From Isoetes taiwanensis (Eukaryota > Streptophyta > Lycopodiopsida > Isoetales > Isoetaceae): DNA of 64,000 bases. The notes beneath the pieces were generated by a model. That model did not search any database. It was not told the origin of the DNA and was given only the letters and a program-made list of their open reading frames with translations. The DNA is taken from positions 5,098,224 to 5,162,223 of the forward strand of contig JAJEKV010000035.1 of assembly GCA_021234155.1 (NCBI GenBank), written 5' to 3'. The translations under genes and the position numbers were made by a program. This document shows, one piece after another, positions 22,070 to 32,679 of this stretch. Every line of letters starts with the position of its first letter. The stretch's first letter is position 1.

Positions 22070-23110
22070 GATAAATATGGCGATTTCTACGATGTGTTTG
22101 ACAAAGTCAATGCCAGAAACTCCCGAGCATCGTCCATATGATTGTCCTATTGATTTGCAGCCGGGGGCCGACGCCATATGGTCCGATATATGGTTTATCT
22201 CCTGGCTGAATTAAAGGTTTTATGGATTATATTGAGGAGAATCTAGCCAATCGGCTTCATTCGACATTCTCGGCCCCCTACTGGGCTTCCTATCTTCTTT
22301 GTCAAAAAAAGAAGGATGATTCGCTACTGGCTGGTCGTTGATTATCGCGCCTCAACAAAATCACTGCATCAACCCAGATCCGCTTCCTCTTCCTCTGATC
22401 CCAGAGTTGTTGGAGCGACTTCAAGGTGCGCATTATTTTACGAAGATTGATCTTGAGTGCCTAAATCTTATTCGGATCCGGAGGGTGATGAGTGGAAAAA
22501 TTTTCGTACTCTGGTATGGCCATTTCGAAAGTACAATACGCTTATGCCATTTGGACTTACCAATGCCCCTAAGCAGTTGTTCCAAAGATATGGCCAATGA
22601 TGCTTTTCGAGAGTTCTTAGACACTTTTGTTATCATCTATCCGATGATATTCTTGTTTATTCTAAGACTCTCGAGAACATGAGAGGCATGTTCGACAGTC
22701 CTTCCGAAGCTTCGTGAGCATGGGTTATATGCCAAACTTGAGAAGTGTAAGTTCGAGCGGGATAATGTGGAGTTCCTTGGCTATCGATCACTCCACATGG
22801 AGTCTCTATGGACCCCGAAAAGGTCAAGACTGTTTCGAGTGGCAAACACCTTCATCCGCTTCGAGATGTTCGGTGTTTTCTTGGGTTTGCCAATTTCTAT
22901 CGGGCGTTTCATCCGGGATTATTCGGAGATTGCTCTTCCTTTAACACGCCTCCATCCAAGGACGTGCCATTCGAATGGACCGCGGAATCTCGCTTTTGTT
23001 ACCCTCAAGCATGCTTTCACCACGGCGCCAGCTTCTTGCTCATGCATCCTTTGCCCATATGTTGTTGAAGCGGATGCTTCTGATTTTGCACTTGGTGGGA
23101 TCCTCGTCAC
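22070..23110 (+). pseudogene. Reverse transcriptase of the plus-strand chromovirus copy
   Basis: Pieces in order: [33 protein letters not shown] (first catalytic Asp, absent from the minus copy), [12 protein letters not shown] followed by a frame break exactly where L-D-D should follow, then [20 protein letters not shown]. The catalytic loop is therefore damaged here and intact in the other copy. Confidence 0.8.
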
Positions 23111-24720
23111 GCGAGGGGGATGACCATGAATTGCATCCAATCGCCTATCATTCACGAAAAGTTTCAGTCACTGAAATCAACTATCCCATTTATGACAAGG
23201 AGTTGTTGGCGATAGTGGATTCTTTGGAGGAGTGGAGACATTTCTTGGAGGGATCTCCTTATAAGGTCACAGTCTATACAGATCACCGAAATCTCGAATA
23301 TTTTCACCGCCGAAAGTGCTCAACTGCCGCCGGGCCGGTGGCATACTCAAGTATTATCCCGATTGATTTCGTGATCAAGTACCGCCCCGGATCCCTCCAA
23401 GGAAAGCCTGATACCTTGTCTCGACGCTCCTACCTTAAGCCCAAACTAGGTGATCCTGCATATGATCAGCAATCACAGGTTATTTTAGGGCCTGATCGGT
23501 TCCAGCTTATGGCTCTCACTTTGTTCGAGAGGCCTCATGATACGACCTTGTTGGAGTCCTGCTCGAGCATCTCTCGCCCTCCGATCCATTGGCTCAAGAT
23601 GTATTCTCACACATTGGCGCCGCATCATCTCTCTCGCCAGATGGGATCGGACTATGATCGTTTTGAGGTTCGAGATGGACTCCCTGTTCCGTGATGGACT
23701 TCTATATGTGCGGATGGTGCTTCTAGGCTTCGTGCTCTTCAGGCTTGCCATGATTCACCTCCTAGGACACTTTGGAGTAGCCAAGACTCTTGAACTTATT
23801 AGTCGAGAGTATTGGTGGCCGTCTTCGCCGCTCCCGGCCGGCTTTTATTCGATCCTGTGACATCTCACTGCCGAGCCAAGGTTCCAAGGCATCTTCCTCA
23901 TGGCCTACTTCAGCCTTTACCGCCTCAAATAGGTCCTTGGAAGAGTATTTCAAATGGATTTTATTGTCGAGCTTCCATCCTCCCAAGGCCATGACGCCAT
24001 CCTTGTTGTTGTTGACCGCTTTTCCAAGATGGCACATTTCATTCCTTGCAAAGACTTCTATCTCTAGCGGCTTTCACGCCGTTCTCTTTGCTTCGAGAGG
24101 TGGTTCGACTCCATGGCTTACCGGATAACATTGTCGGTGGACCGCGGCCCTCAATTTGTTGCCGCTTTTGGAAGCGCCTATTGCAACTCTTGCATGTGGA
24201 ACGTTCGCTCTCTTCCTGACATCATCCGAGACCAATGGACGAGTGGAGCGCACTAATCAAACCCTTGAGCAAGATTTTGCGATGCTTCATCAATTATCGC
24301 CAGGATGACTGGGTTGATTGGCTACCGGCGGAAATTTGCTTATAATAATTCTGCCCATGCCTCCACAAAGCCGCACTCCATTCTTTATTAATTTTGGCAT
24401 GCATCCCCGGTGGTCTTTGATTGCTCCCCGGATATGACTTCGGTCAATCCCAAAGCCGAGGACAGGCTCGAAAGCTCCGCATGCTTCGGATGATCTTCAA
24501 GACACCATCTTCTCCGGCCCAAGCACGTTATCGTCATCATGCGGATCAGCATCGTCGGGGACGCCTCATTTTGCAGTTGGTGATCTTGTTTGGCTCTTGC
24601 GTCGGGATTTGCCGACAGCTTGCCCTTGTAACAAGCTCGACTACCGACGCTTAGGTCCCTATCGGATCATTGACCGAGTTGGTGATGCTGCTTTCCGTCT
24701 TGAGCTTCCGCCATCAACCG
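23040..24720 (+). pseudogene. RNase H and integrase of the plus-strand chromovirus copy
   Basis: The frame at 22975-23694 covers RNase H (HELHPIAYHSRK, YDKELLAIVDSLEEWRHFLE, KVTVYTDHRNLEYF) and the connection KYRPGSLQGKPDTLSRRSYL. Integrase pieces follow in several frames: HFGVAKTLELISREYWW (about 23766), FDPVTSHCRAKVPRHLPHG, and the DRGPQF and ERTNQTLEQDF regions at 24140-24280. Many small indels are present. Confidence 0.8.
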
Positions 24721-24799
24721 GGCTTCACCCGTGTTTCATGTGTCTTTGTTAGAACCCTATATGGCGAATCCATTTCCTGGATCGGTACCTCCACCTCCA

Positions 24800-25060
24800 C
24801 CACCAAATCGAGATTGATGATCATGAGGAGTTCGAGGTTCGAGAGATTCGACTCCAAGTTTCTTAAAATTCGACATTGTATTACTTTGTCGATTGGGAAG
24901 GTTACTCGCCAAGTGACAGAACCTGGGAGCCTGTCGAGAATCTGACTAATGCACCTGACAAAATTGTGGAGTTTCACCGACGTTACCCGCATAAGCCAAG
25001 TCTGAGTACTCCGGCCCCAGCTTCGAGGACTCGTCGCCCATGGGAGGGATGGTGTGACGA
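24800..25060 (+). pseudogene. Chromodomain of the plus-strand chromovirus copy
   Basis: A frame shift splits EIDDHEEFEVREI from YYFVDWEGYSPSDRTWEPVE, but the second part is almost identical to the minus copy. The frame runs through the purine-rich GGGAGGGATGG into the 3' LTR and, in this copy, continues to a stop at 25220 because the terminal codons are shifted. Confidence 0.8.
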
Positions 25061-25571
25061 CCATACAGATATTCGTATCATACGAACATTATACTCCTAT
25101 GTACAGAAGATGGTCGTCACACGGATGCAAAAGGGTAGTTGCACAAGACAGGGTTTGAACTCGCAACCTTCCAGTTGCGAGTCACACACCCTTGCCAAGT
25201 GCGCTACCAATATTTGTTGAAGATATTCCTTCACGTCTTTCTCATATGTGGGACTATCTCCAGAAGGTTCTAGAATGTTCTAGAACCTAAATGCATGCGC
25301 GACACTTGGCACGATCTCATCCATTGGAGTGGCGCGATCCTGACCGTTGGTCTAGATATATAAGGAGGCACCTCCTTCTTGTCAAACCATTCCGGTTCAA
25401 CGCCAGTCTTGAGCCTTCTAGGCATCTGTCTCGTATTCCTTCTTGCCTTCGGGCTATCGTATTCTTGATTCCTGTTCATATATCAGATTCTTTGCCGATC
25501 TTGGCGTATTTTTTCCGTATGTTTTGCGTATTTTCCACGTATTTTCCTTGTTTTCGAGTAGGTTCATGACA
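25053..25571 (+). repeat. Outer right LTR of the composite
   Basis: 519 bp from TGTGACGACC to GGTTCATGACA, followed by the ATGTT duplication. It is preceded by a purine-rich GGGAGGGATGG, a candidate polypurine tract. It is the cleanest LTR of the four and lacks the internal duplication seen in the left LTR. Confidence 0.9.
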
Positions 25572-26073
25572 ATGTTTATGTTTTAATATAGATAAAAAAT
25601 AGTTTATTACTGATTAAACTCAATATATTTTATTTCATCAATAATATATTGTTCAATAGTTATTATTAAAACATTAACACTATGATTTAATTAATTTTAA
25701 CCTAAAACTTTTTTTAAAGTATTTTTAAAAGTGTAAAAATTTATAAATCGTGAAATTCTCATAATAGTTTTTAAGTCAATCGCTTATCAACCCATTATAT
25801 TTTATTCAGAAATTATAATGATTGCCAAATTTTGAATTTTCTAAACCATTGAAAGTTGAAATTTTATATTCTTGAAATGTTTAATTCTGATTAAATTCAA
25901 GTGAAAATTAGTTCGGAAAGCAATTTTATTTTTTGAGTTTTAAATTAAAGATAAACTTTTATAAAAAAAATTAACAATCAAGAAGAATTAAACAATACAT
26001 ATATTCTTATAATGGCATCCTTTGAAGTGTTATCTATTAAAACTGAATAAGTCCAAGTTTTGTTCAATATGTC
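25572..26073 (+). repeat. Remainder of NIP duplication unit 1 (AT-rich intron), direct repeat of 26650-27114
   Basis: From about 25608 the sequence matches 26657-27114 closely, both ending GTTCAATATGTCAT. Unit 1 was cut by the chromovirus at 15068 and resumes here. In unit 2 about 60 bp around the corresponding insertion site are deleted between short GATT microhomologies. Confidence 0.85.
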
Positions 26074-26449
26074 ATTCTGGCAACTGGACATATTTAAGGA
26101 GCGCATATCAATCCAGCAGTTACTCTTGCCTTTTCTACTTTTTGCCATTTCCCATGGGGCCATGTAAGATTTATATGATGATCTACATAAATTTAGATGG
26201 TCTTTTGCTGTTTTCTTTGCATATCCAAATTCTGAGCTTAAATATGCTTTTCAGGTTCTATTCTACATTGTGTCCCAGACCCTGGGGTCTTTGCTGGCCT
26301 CATTTGCACTAAAGATTTTGTATTCACCTGCAGAGTCACTGGGTGTGACAGTTCCCGCTAACAGTGAACTGCAATCCTTTTTCTTCGAGATTCTGATTAC
26401 ATTCATAATGATGTTTATTATCACCTCAGTTGCAACTGATACAAAAGCT
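26074..26449 (+). pseudogene. NIP aquaporin exon pair, unit 2 (stop in first exon)
   Basis: It has the same two exons as unit 1: exon a about 26076-26163, donor GTAAGA; exon b 26255-26449, donor GTGAGT. Exon a carries TAA at 26095-26097 where unit 1 has Ser (HIS in GHISGAH). Exon b is open (VLFYIVSQTLGSLLASFALK). The two units therefore carry opposite lesions. No upstream or downstream NIP exons are visible, so neither can encode a full six-helix channel. Confidence 0.8.
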
Positions 26450-26649
26450 GTGAGTTCCATGTAACATTATTCCATTATATGTATTTTTAGCTTTTACAAA
26501 GTTTAATAATTTATTCAATTTATCATTAGATGAAAAGTATGATGGTTACTAAAGCATAAAATTGCTTTCTAATTTAAATTTCACTTTAATCTATTCTTAC
26601 TTTCGAATTAAAATGTTATTTTTTTTTAAATATTTAAAGAAGAAAATTT

Positions 26650-27114
26650 TAGATTGCTCAATATATTTTATTTCATCAATAATATATTGTTCAATAGTTA
26701 TTATTAAAACATTAACACTATGATTTAATTAATTTTAACCTAAAACTTTTTTTAAAGTATTTTTAAAAGTGTAAAAATTTATAAATTGTGAAATTCTCAT
26801 AATAGTTTTTAAGTCAATCGCTTATCAACCCATTATATTTTATTTAGAAATTATAATGATTGCCAAATTTTGAATTTTCTAAATCACTGAAAGTTGAAAT
26901 TTTATATTCTTGAAATGTTTAATTCTGAATAAATTCAAGTGAAAATTAGTTTGGAAAGCAATTTTATTTTTTGAGTTTTAAATTAAAGATAAACTTTTAT
27001 AAAAAAAAAATTAAGAATCAAGAAGAATTAAACAATACATATATTCTTATAATGGCATCCTTGAAGTGTTATCTATTAAAACTGAATAAGTCCAAGTTTT
27101 GTTCAATATGTCAT
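26650..27114 (+). repeat. AT-rich second half of NIP unit 2
   Basis: It matches 25608-26073 almost base for base and ends with the same GTTCAATATGTCAT, after which the sequence becomes unique (CTAAGGAGCTG). This fixes the duplication unit at about 1.04 kb for unit 2 and slightly longer for unit 1 without the insertion. Confidence 0.85.
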
Positions 27115-27479
27115 CTAAGGAGCTGAGGGCAAACTGGACAAGATCGGAGTGTCGATCTCTCCAAGCTTGATCTCTTAGTTAAACATGGAACTTATCTTGC
27201 AGCATAGACAAAGTAAGCACTGAGTTCATATATATAAAAAAAGTTACATTCCCCTAGCCCTGTCTTTAGAAATGCTAGGCAGCCATGTATTTACGTGAAA
27301 CAAAAAATTCGAGGCAGTTCTGCGAGGACCTCAAAATTACAGTCATTCTGTATTCGATTGCCTTGCATGGCGCTTGTAGTTATCCTCTGGATAGATTGAA
27401 AAAGGACAATAGATCTGCCGGCAATGGATGCAACGAGTCCTATGAAATGTTTGTCAGGCATCGAAAAAGATTTCAATTC

Positions 27480-28112
27480 CCATTTACATAAGCGGGGTAC
27501 GTGAGCAACGATCTGTACAGATATCGGGTATGAATCATCACGTCCTGGTGGTCTGTAACTGGATAGGCCATCAACATACTAAACAACAGCTCCATCTCCG
27601 CCATCGGAATCCTCGTCCACTCAGCACTATCAGCCAGCATGTCAAAGATGTCAAAGTTATTCGTGGGCGCGCGTCGCGAAGCCGTGGCAATGTTGAAACA
27701 TGTTCACTATTTTGCACAACATCTTTCTTTGGCGCACAACTCTCTCTTCATCATCGCCGTTGGATCCCACTTCCTCAAGATGCCACATCTATCGCATTTC
27801 CTATGCAAAGCATAGAAAGGCAATATTATTGCCCACAACCATCTTCGTTGATGTAGGTAGGGAGGATCGCCATGGCCATCCTCATGAGCAATCTCATTGT
27901 CATAGCCATTTCACCAGGTTAGAGGGTCTGTGCATGCGGTCCTTCTAAGGGTGAACTATGCTTAATGACAATAGCATTGCTTGGTAGGATCGCCATGGCG
28001 ATCCTTCCGAGATGGAAATAGCAATCTGGGACATACAGGCTAGTTAGGCAATAAGCAACAACTAAAAAGTTTGAAAGTACATACCGCAATGAAGAGTTCT
28101 TCCTGGCGCCAT
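27480..28112 (-). pseudogene. Second copy of the unknown 28-nt-exon gene, 5' part
   Basis: ATG at 28112 opens a 28-nt exon (M-A-P-G-R-T-L-H-C) ending at a GTATGT donor. Downstream on the minus strand are blocks homologous to 14170-13515. These include the shared TTTCCTATGCAAAGCATAGA word (27798-27817) and the exon near 27640-27480 encoding AEMELLFSMLMAYPVTDHQD. Stops occur between blocks. A perfect 20-bp palindrome lies at 27986-28005. The function is unknown. Confidence 0.5.
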
Positions 28113-28553
28113 TGAAACGTCGGGCTGGTAGGCACTGGCGGTTTTTGGCAAGCGCTCGCATATCTTATAACCTAGTCGAGGAAAATCATGTTGATTATAT
28201 AGGGGTGTCATTAATGTTGGCGGATGCAAGCACTACTACAAAAGTGGCTGTACATATCATTAATATGGCATGCTCGACGAATACAGTGGTTGAGGTATGG
28301 GGGCATCTATCGGGTGCAGCTTAGAAGAAACCCGATGGCGATTTCAGTGGGTCGATGCATGAAGCGTATGTGAGCTTGCGCATGTGAGCTTACACATGGA
28401 AGAAGTGCCTATCCTTCTGAGCATGTGAAATAGGGCAAGGGTGTTTGGTGGACGCTCTGGATGATCACCAAGGGAATCCTCTAGAGCACAGAAAAGAGTG
28501 GCCAGCTACCAACCAAGCTTAGAGCCAAGTAATAAAAAAATAAAAAAACATAC

Positions 28554-28581
28554 CTTTTTGTGTGCTTTTGCCTGGCATCAT
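28554..28581 (-). pseudogene. Third copy of the 28-nt first exon
   Basis: The minus strand reads ATGATGCCAGGCAAAAGCAC and continues to an AAAAAG end directly followed by GTATGT. This gives M-M-P-G-K-S-T-Q-K, with the same length and donor position as the two other copies. Upstream sequence (28590-28650) shares GCGCTTGC-like words with the other copies. No matching later exons were found nearby. Confidence 0.5.
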
Positions 28582-28639
28582 CGGCTTCCGGACAGTGCAG
28601 AGCGCTCCTAAACTTTTCAGCGGGTTGGTGCTAGCGTAG

Positions 28640-31600
28640 TCGGTCGAGCGCTTGCGGTGTCAGGTAGGCGCTCGCACTCTCACTAGGCTTTGTAGGTGTG
28701 CAAATGCGTATCATGTAAGCGCACGTGTGATGAGGTAATCGCTCGTCAGATACGTGCCTGGGAATTTCTGACGGAAAAAATGTGCCCTGGTTCCGGCAGC
28801 CGGAAAAGGCAGGTGACAGTTACCGGCCTGGGTACACGGTACGCCTAAAATTCAAATTGAAAATGATGATCCACTTTCTAATGCTAATCATGACACTTTC
28901 AAAATATTCAAATGAGGCAACCCAAAGAAAATCGCGCAGTACAAGGCAATCTTGTACCAAAAAAATCTCATGTCAGAAATTCAAATTTCCTGCAAATTTG
29001 AGAGTGGCATCCGACCCCTTCTTGAACGACTAGGTGCTCCTAAAACATTCCACTAAGCTGCTTCATAGACCATCTGCTCAAGCGATCGAGGGGTCTTCTC
29101 ACGCGCTTGGACATCTAATTACAGGCGCCCAAGCATATTACCACAGGGAATTAAACATCCTTCACAAGTCATCACGAAGACCACAATAAGGTGAGTTCTA
29201 CCTCTTCAAGACCTCCCTCCTAATGCTATTAGTGTTCTAAACAATAATCAGATGAATAATGCTTATTCCTGGTGGCCTTGCCTCTCTAGAACTATTATAT
29301 AGGGCTTCTATGAAGGATGTAGGTGAAAATACCACCTGTTAAACCCTAAACCCTCTACTCAATATGTCCATTAAGATTTTGAGCTGAAATAGAATGCGCA
29401 TGCGATCCTGGTGAATATTTTTAAGAAAACTATCAACAAGATAGAGACAACAAGTTTAATATGCAATTTATCACTTTAATTCCCAACCTTAGAATAAACT
29501 TGTCCAATGTTTATTCAAACAATACACAAACCTTAGAATAACACTATTCAAAAGGCATTGATCGAATTAATGTTCATTTGACTTCGACTTCGATAGTTCA
29601 AGCCTATTTCCATCCGAAACAGCTGAATTCATCAAGATACGTTAATAAATAGACTATTCATTTTGTTTGTAGAATCGGATTCGGCCACTTCGGTATGATC
29701 CCGACCTCTAAGGACATTGTGTTCCATCTCTCCATGCTCGTAGGAGTTTTCTAATCTTTTTGATATAGTTGCCTCCTTTTTATTGCACCATGAATTCTTT
29801 CTAAGTTCAATGCTCATGTCACTTGACCTTATCAACCATTAGTCATTAAGTTTCTCACCATTAATCACCTTAGCCATACTTAACCATTGCACTTAACTTT
29901 AGTTTCCCATCATCACCCTTAGGTTAAGTAATACTGCCTGCAGTATGATCATAAGATCTGCATGATCATTTGACCTTAAGTCACAAGGTGTGTGATGAAC
30001 AACAACAGCATAAAATCTACAATCCTTCAGCACACAGTTCGAATACACAAAGTTTATCTCTGAAACTTGCAAATTTTCTTTCAACTAAAGCTTTGGTAAA
30101 TATAACTGCTATCAAGGTAGCTACAAAGCCTTTGTATAGTGAGACATATAAGTGACTTCTTGTGGTAGTGTCTTTTACATTTTCTTCCTTCCATACCATC
30201 TAACTCTATTCCCTTTTTTAGACTATTTTCTAAAGGTCAAGCCCAAAGTGGCATCTAATTTATGACCATTCATTAGATTAATATATTCTATTTTGTCCAT
30301 TTCGTTCCATTCCATTCATTCCACTCCATGTTCTTATAGTTTTATTTCCATTCTATTTTGCTCCATTCCATTCCAATCAAGTCTTTGTTGTGGGAAAGTC
30401 AACTTGCCTTTAAGATCTACAATTGTTTGTTGTTTTATGCACTTTGTCATGTCATGGTCTAGTCATCTTATTTCATGGTTTGTGGCACAAGATAGAATTT
30501 GGTTCTTCTTCTCCTCCTTGTCCTTAGTATGATTCTATTTCATGCAAGGTGATCATCAATTCTTGTATTGGAAAATGGAAGTGGGGACCACGGCACAATG
30601 AAATGGACGTCGGGATTCGTTTTTCCCCTTTTGTTGACAATTTTTTGTCCTAGTCAAGAGGAGAGCTATGGTGCAGAGGAATTGCCCTTCAGGATGAGCT
30701 TCTAGGAAATGAGTTTCTTATGGCTTTTCCAGAATTTTTGTAGAGGCTTCCTCTTATCTGCAAGAGTTTTATGGATTTCTTATGGCTTTGTGGAATTGAG
30801 AGATTTGCCGGCCGCAAATCTGGGAGGTAACCCAGTTTAGGTCTACTGCCAAACCATGATCTGATACCAGATCGCCAGATCTTTGATGTTAGGATCTCTA
30901 TTGCTTAAGGATCTATAGCATTTGAGGCCTACGGCCTCTTTCGGATCTAGTAGATCTTTGAAGCTTAAGGGTCTTTGTTGCTTACAACTTCTATTGCAGC
31001 AAAGCATTTGATTGTCGTCCCCCGTCGAGTTTCCTCTCACCATACTGGAGCTTCCATAAGAGGCATGTAGAAGAAGGAAAAATAGGGGACTGCAATGAAC
31101 TGCACACATGAAAATGCAACCTGTAAAAACATGTCAAAATTGATGTCTATGAAATGGGGAATCCAACTTCTATTCCGGATTGAAGAGGATGCCAGATGGC
31201 ATCAGCAGATTAAACCTCAAACAAAAATGAAGATCCAACCTCCTTTTTGTTTAGAGAATCATAGATAATTTCCTACTTCTAATTACTATTGCTGAATAAT
31301 TGCATGGTAGCACTTATGAGAGGCTACTTCTAGAAGTTCTCGCTCTTTATCCTTCAAGATAGATAGTAGAAAATAATAAAATTACAAAATGAGAATTATG
31401 AATTAAAAATCTTTATATTTACGAAAGATATTATCTCATGATTCCAAAAACTTCATTTTTACAAGAGATATCATCTCATGAAAATGTCTAATAGATAATA
31501 TCTCCACTTACATAGAGCTTTTTTTCTCAAAGGTGAAGATAAGAAAGGGCCACCGACAAAATTATCCTTGTTATAAGGAAACCTAAACATTCGTTGGACT

Positions 31601-32030
31601 CGAATGGAGGGCGAGAATCCCCCGCATGACTTGTTATGCCAGTAAAATTCGGACACAAACAGGATGATGAGCACCATGCCATTGGGGTGTCCGTTGGCAT
31701 AATTGATATCCGAGCAACATGTTTGATTCTTAGATGCCTATTACACCGCAAGTTTCAATTGCTGTTCATTTGGCCATGGTTGCACGCCTCGCATCCTACA
31801 TTTTGCAAGTTTCAATGCATTTAGAATCCCTTACAACAAGGGATCCCTTTATAGCCTACTTTTGTATCCATTTCCTCCCATGTGGGGGTTTTTTCATCCA
31901 CTCCTGTAAACACACATTGTAAAATATAGCATTTGTCTTTTTGGTGTGGTTTTATCCTGATTTGTGTCTCATCATGTACCAATCATATCTCATAGGTCAA
32001 ACATGGCCTCAAAGCCTTCACGTTAAAATA
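28640..32030. other. Gene-poor stretch, no recognised gene
   Basis: Short ORFs only. 30296-30390 is rich in TTCCA/CATTCC words, probably a decayed simple repeat. 31400-31490 carries two GAAAGATATTATCTCATGA-like copies. No conserved protein pattern or RNA gene was recognised. Confidence 0.5.
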
Positions 32031-32032
32031 TA

Positions 32033-32067
32033 CTTCCTTCCTTCCTTCCTTCCTTCCTTCCTTCCTT
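32033..32067 (+). repeat. (TTCC)n microsatellite
   Basis: About 8-9 uninterrupted CTTC units directly downstream (on the minus strand) of the HIPP-like pseudogene stop. Confidence 0.9.
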
Positions 32068-32082
32068 ATCAAACAAGGAGAT

Positions 32083-32615
32083 CTAACTATAATAGTTGTA
32101 AGACTTGTTATAATAATGAAAATTCTCTCGCAAACAATAGCGAGTTGGGCAACATCCATTGGGGCAACCGTTGGCAAATTGATACATGTAAACTATGTTT
32201 GGGTATTCAGTGTTTCCTATTACTTTGGAAGTTTCCTTTGGCCATGGTTCGACACCCTTACCCAATTCTTTGATTTTTTCAATGCATTTATCCTGGGCAA
32301 CATCTTCCCCCTTTATAGTCACTTTTTTTGTATCCATCTCCACCTCCACATTCTCCACTCCTGAAACACCAAAAAAATATCAATTTCAAAATAATTGGAC
32401 AAATTACCTGATACATCGTATCATGAAACTGGGACAATCATACAAACTTCTAATCAAACATGCCTTTCAAAGTCTTCAGAGCGTCAACAATCTTTTTCTT
32501 GCATGTTTCGCATACGCTTTCTACCTTAAGAACGATCTCATTCTTCTTCTTCTTTTTGGAGCAATCGTGAGAGCAAGAGCATTCACAACAACATCCCTTG
32601 AATGTGCAGGCCATT
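32083..32615 (-). pseudogene. HIPP-like heavy-metal-associated protein gene, frameshifted, with a GC-AG intron
   Basis: ATG at 32615 starts a Cys-rich opening (MACTFKGCCCE). One extra G in GAATGGCTC (near 32580) then shifts the frame; in the shifted frame the coding continues CSCSHDCSKKKKKNEIVLKV and VCETCKKKIVDALKTLK, an HMA domain with C-x-x-C. A 103-bp intron (32463-32361) would have a GC donor (AAAG/GCATGT) and TTTCAG acceptor. Using it joins LK-G-VENVEVEMDTKKVTIKGED exactly in register with the intronless relatives at 36073 and 43690. The second exon ends at 32083 without a CaaX box. HMA proteins bind soft metals such as copper or cadmium. It is probably inactive because of the frameshift. 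Confidence 0.7.
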
Positions 32616-32679
32616 CTAGTGAAAAGCAAAAAAAATTAAAATTTGTGGATGATGAAGAAGAACGCATTCATAGGCATTT

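Larger units (their letters stand above)
15068..25571. mobile_element. Composite chromovirus insertion: two copies in opposite orientation
   Basis: The outer borders are direct LTRs (15068-15699 and 25053-25571, TGTGACG to CATGACA) flanked by ATGTT duplications. Inside lies a minus-strand copy (LTRs about 20788-21307 and 15700-16049, coding 20730 to 16045). To its right is the remaining 3' two-thirds of a plus-strand copy (21316-25052) belonging to the outer LTRs. The plus copy lacks gag and the start of protease. The minus copy lacks about 165 bp at the end of its 3' LTR. Protease, RT, RNase H, integrase and chromodomain are visible in both. RT wording ([30 protein letters not shown]) and the chromodomain resemble Tcn1/Sushi-type chromoviruses. 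Both copies are inactivated. Confidence 0.85.

Noticed and set aside
14452-27118. The NIP unit starts with TC and is followed by CTAAGG, recalling Helitron ends.
   Set aside because: No hairpin near the 3' end, no AT insertion context, and the pattern is explained by tandem duplication.
30855-30875. Minus strand TGGTATCAGATCATGG resembles an initiator-Met primer binding site of a copia element.
   Set aside because: No LTR end in CA directly precedes it and no second LTR or coding domain was found nearby.
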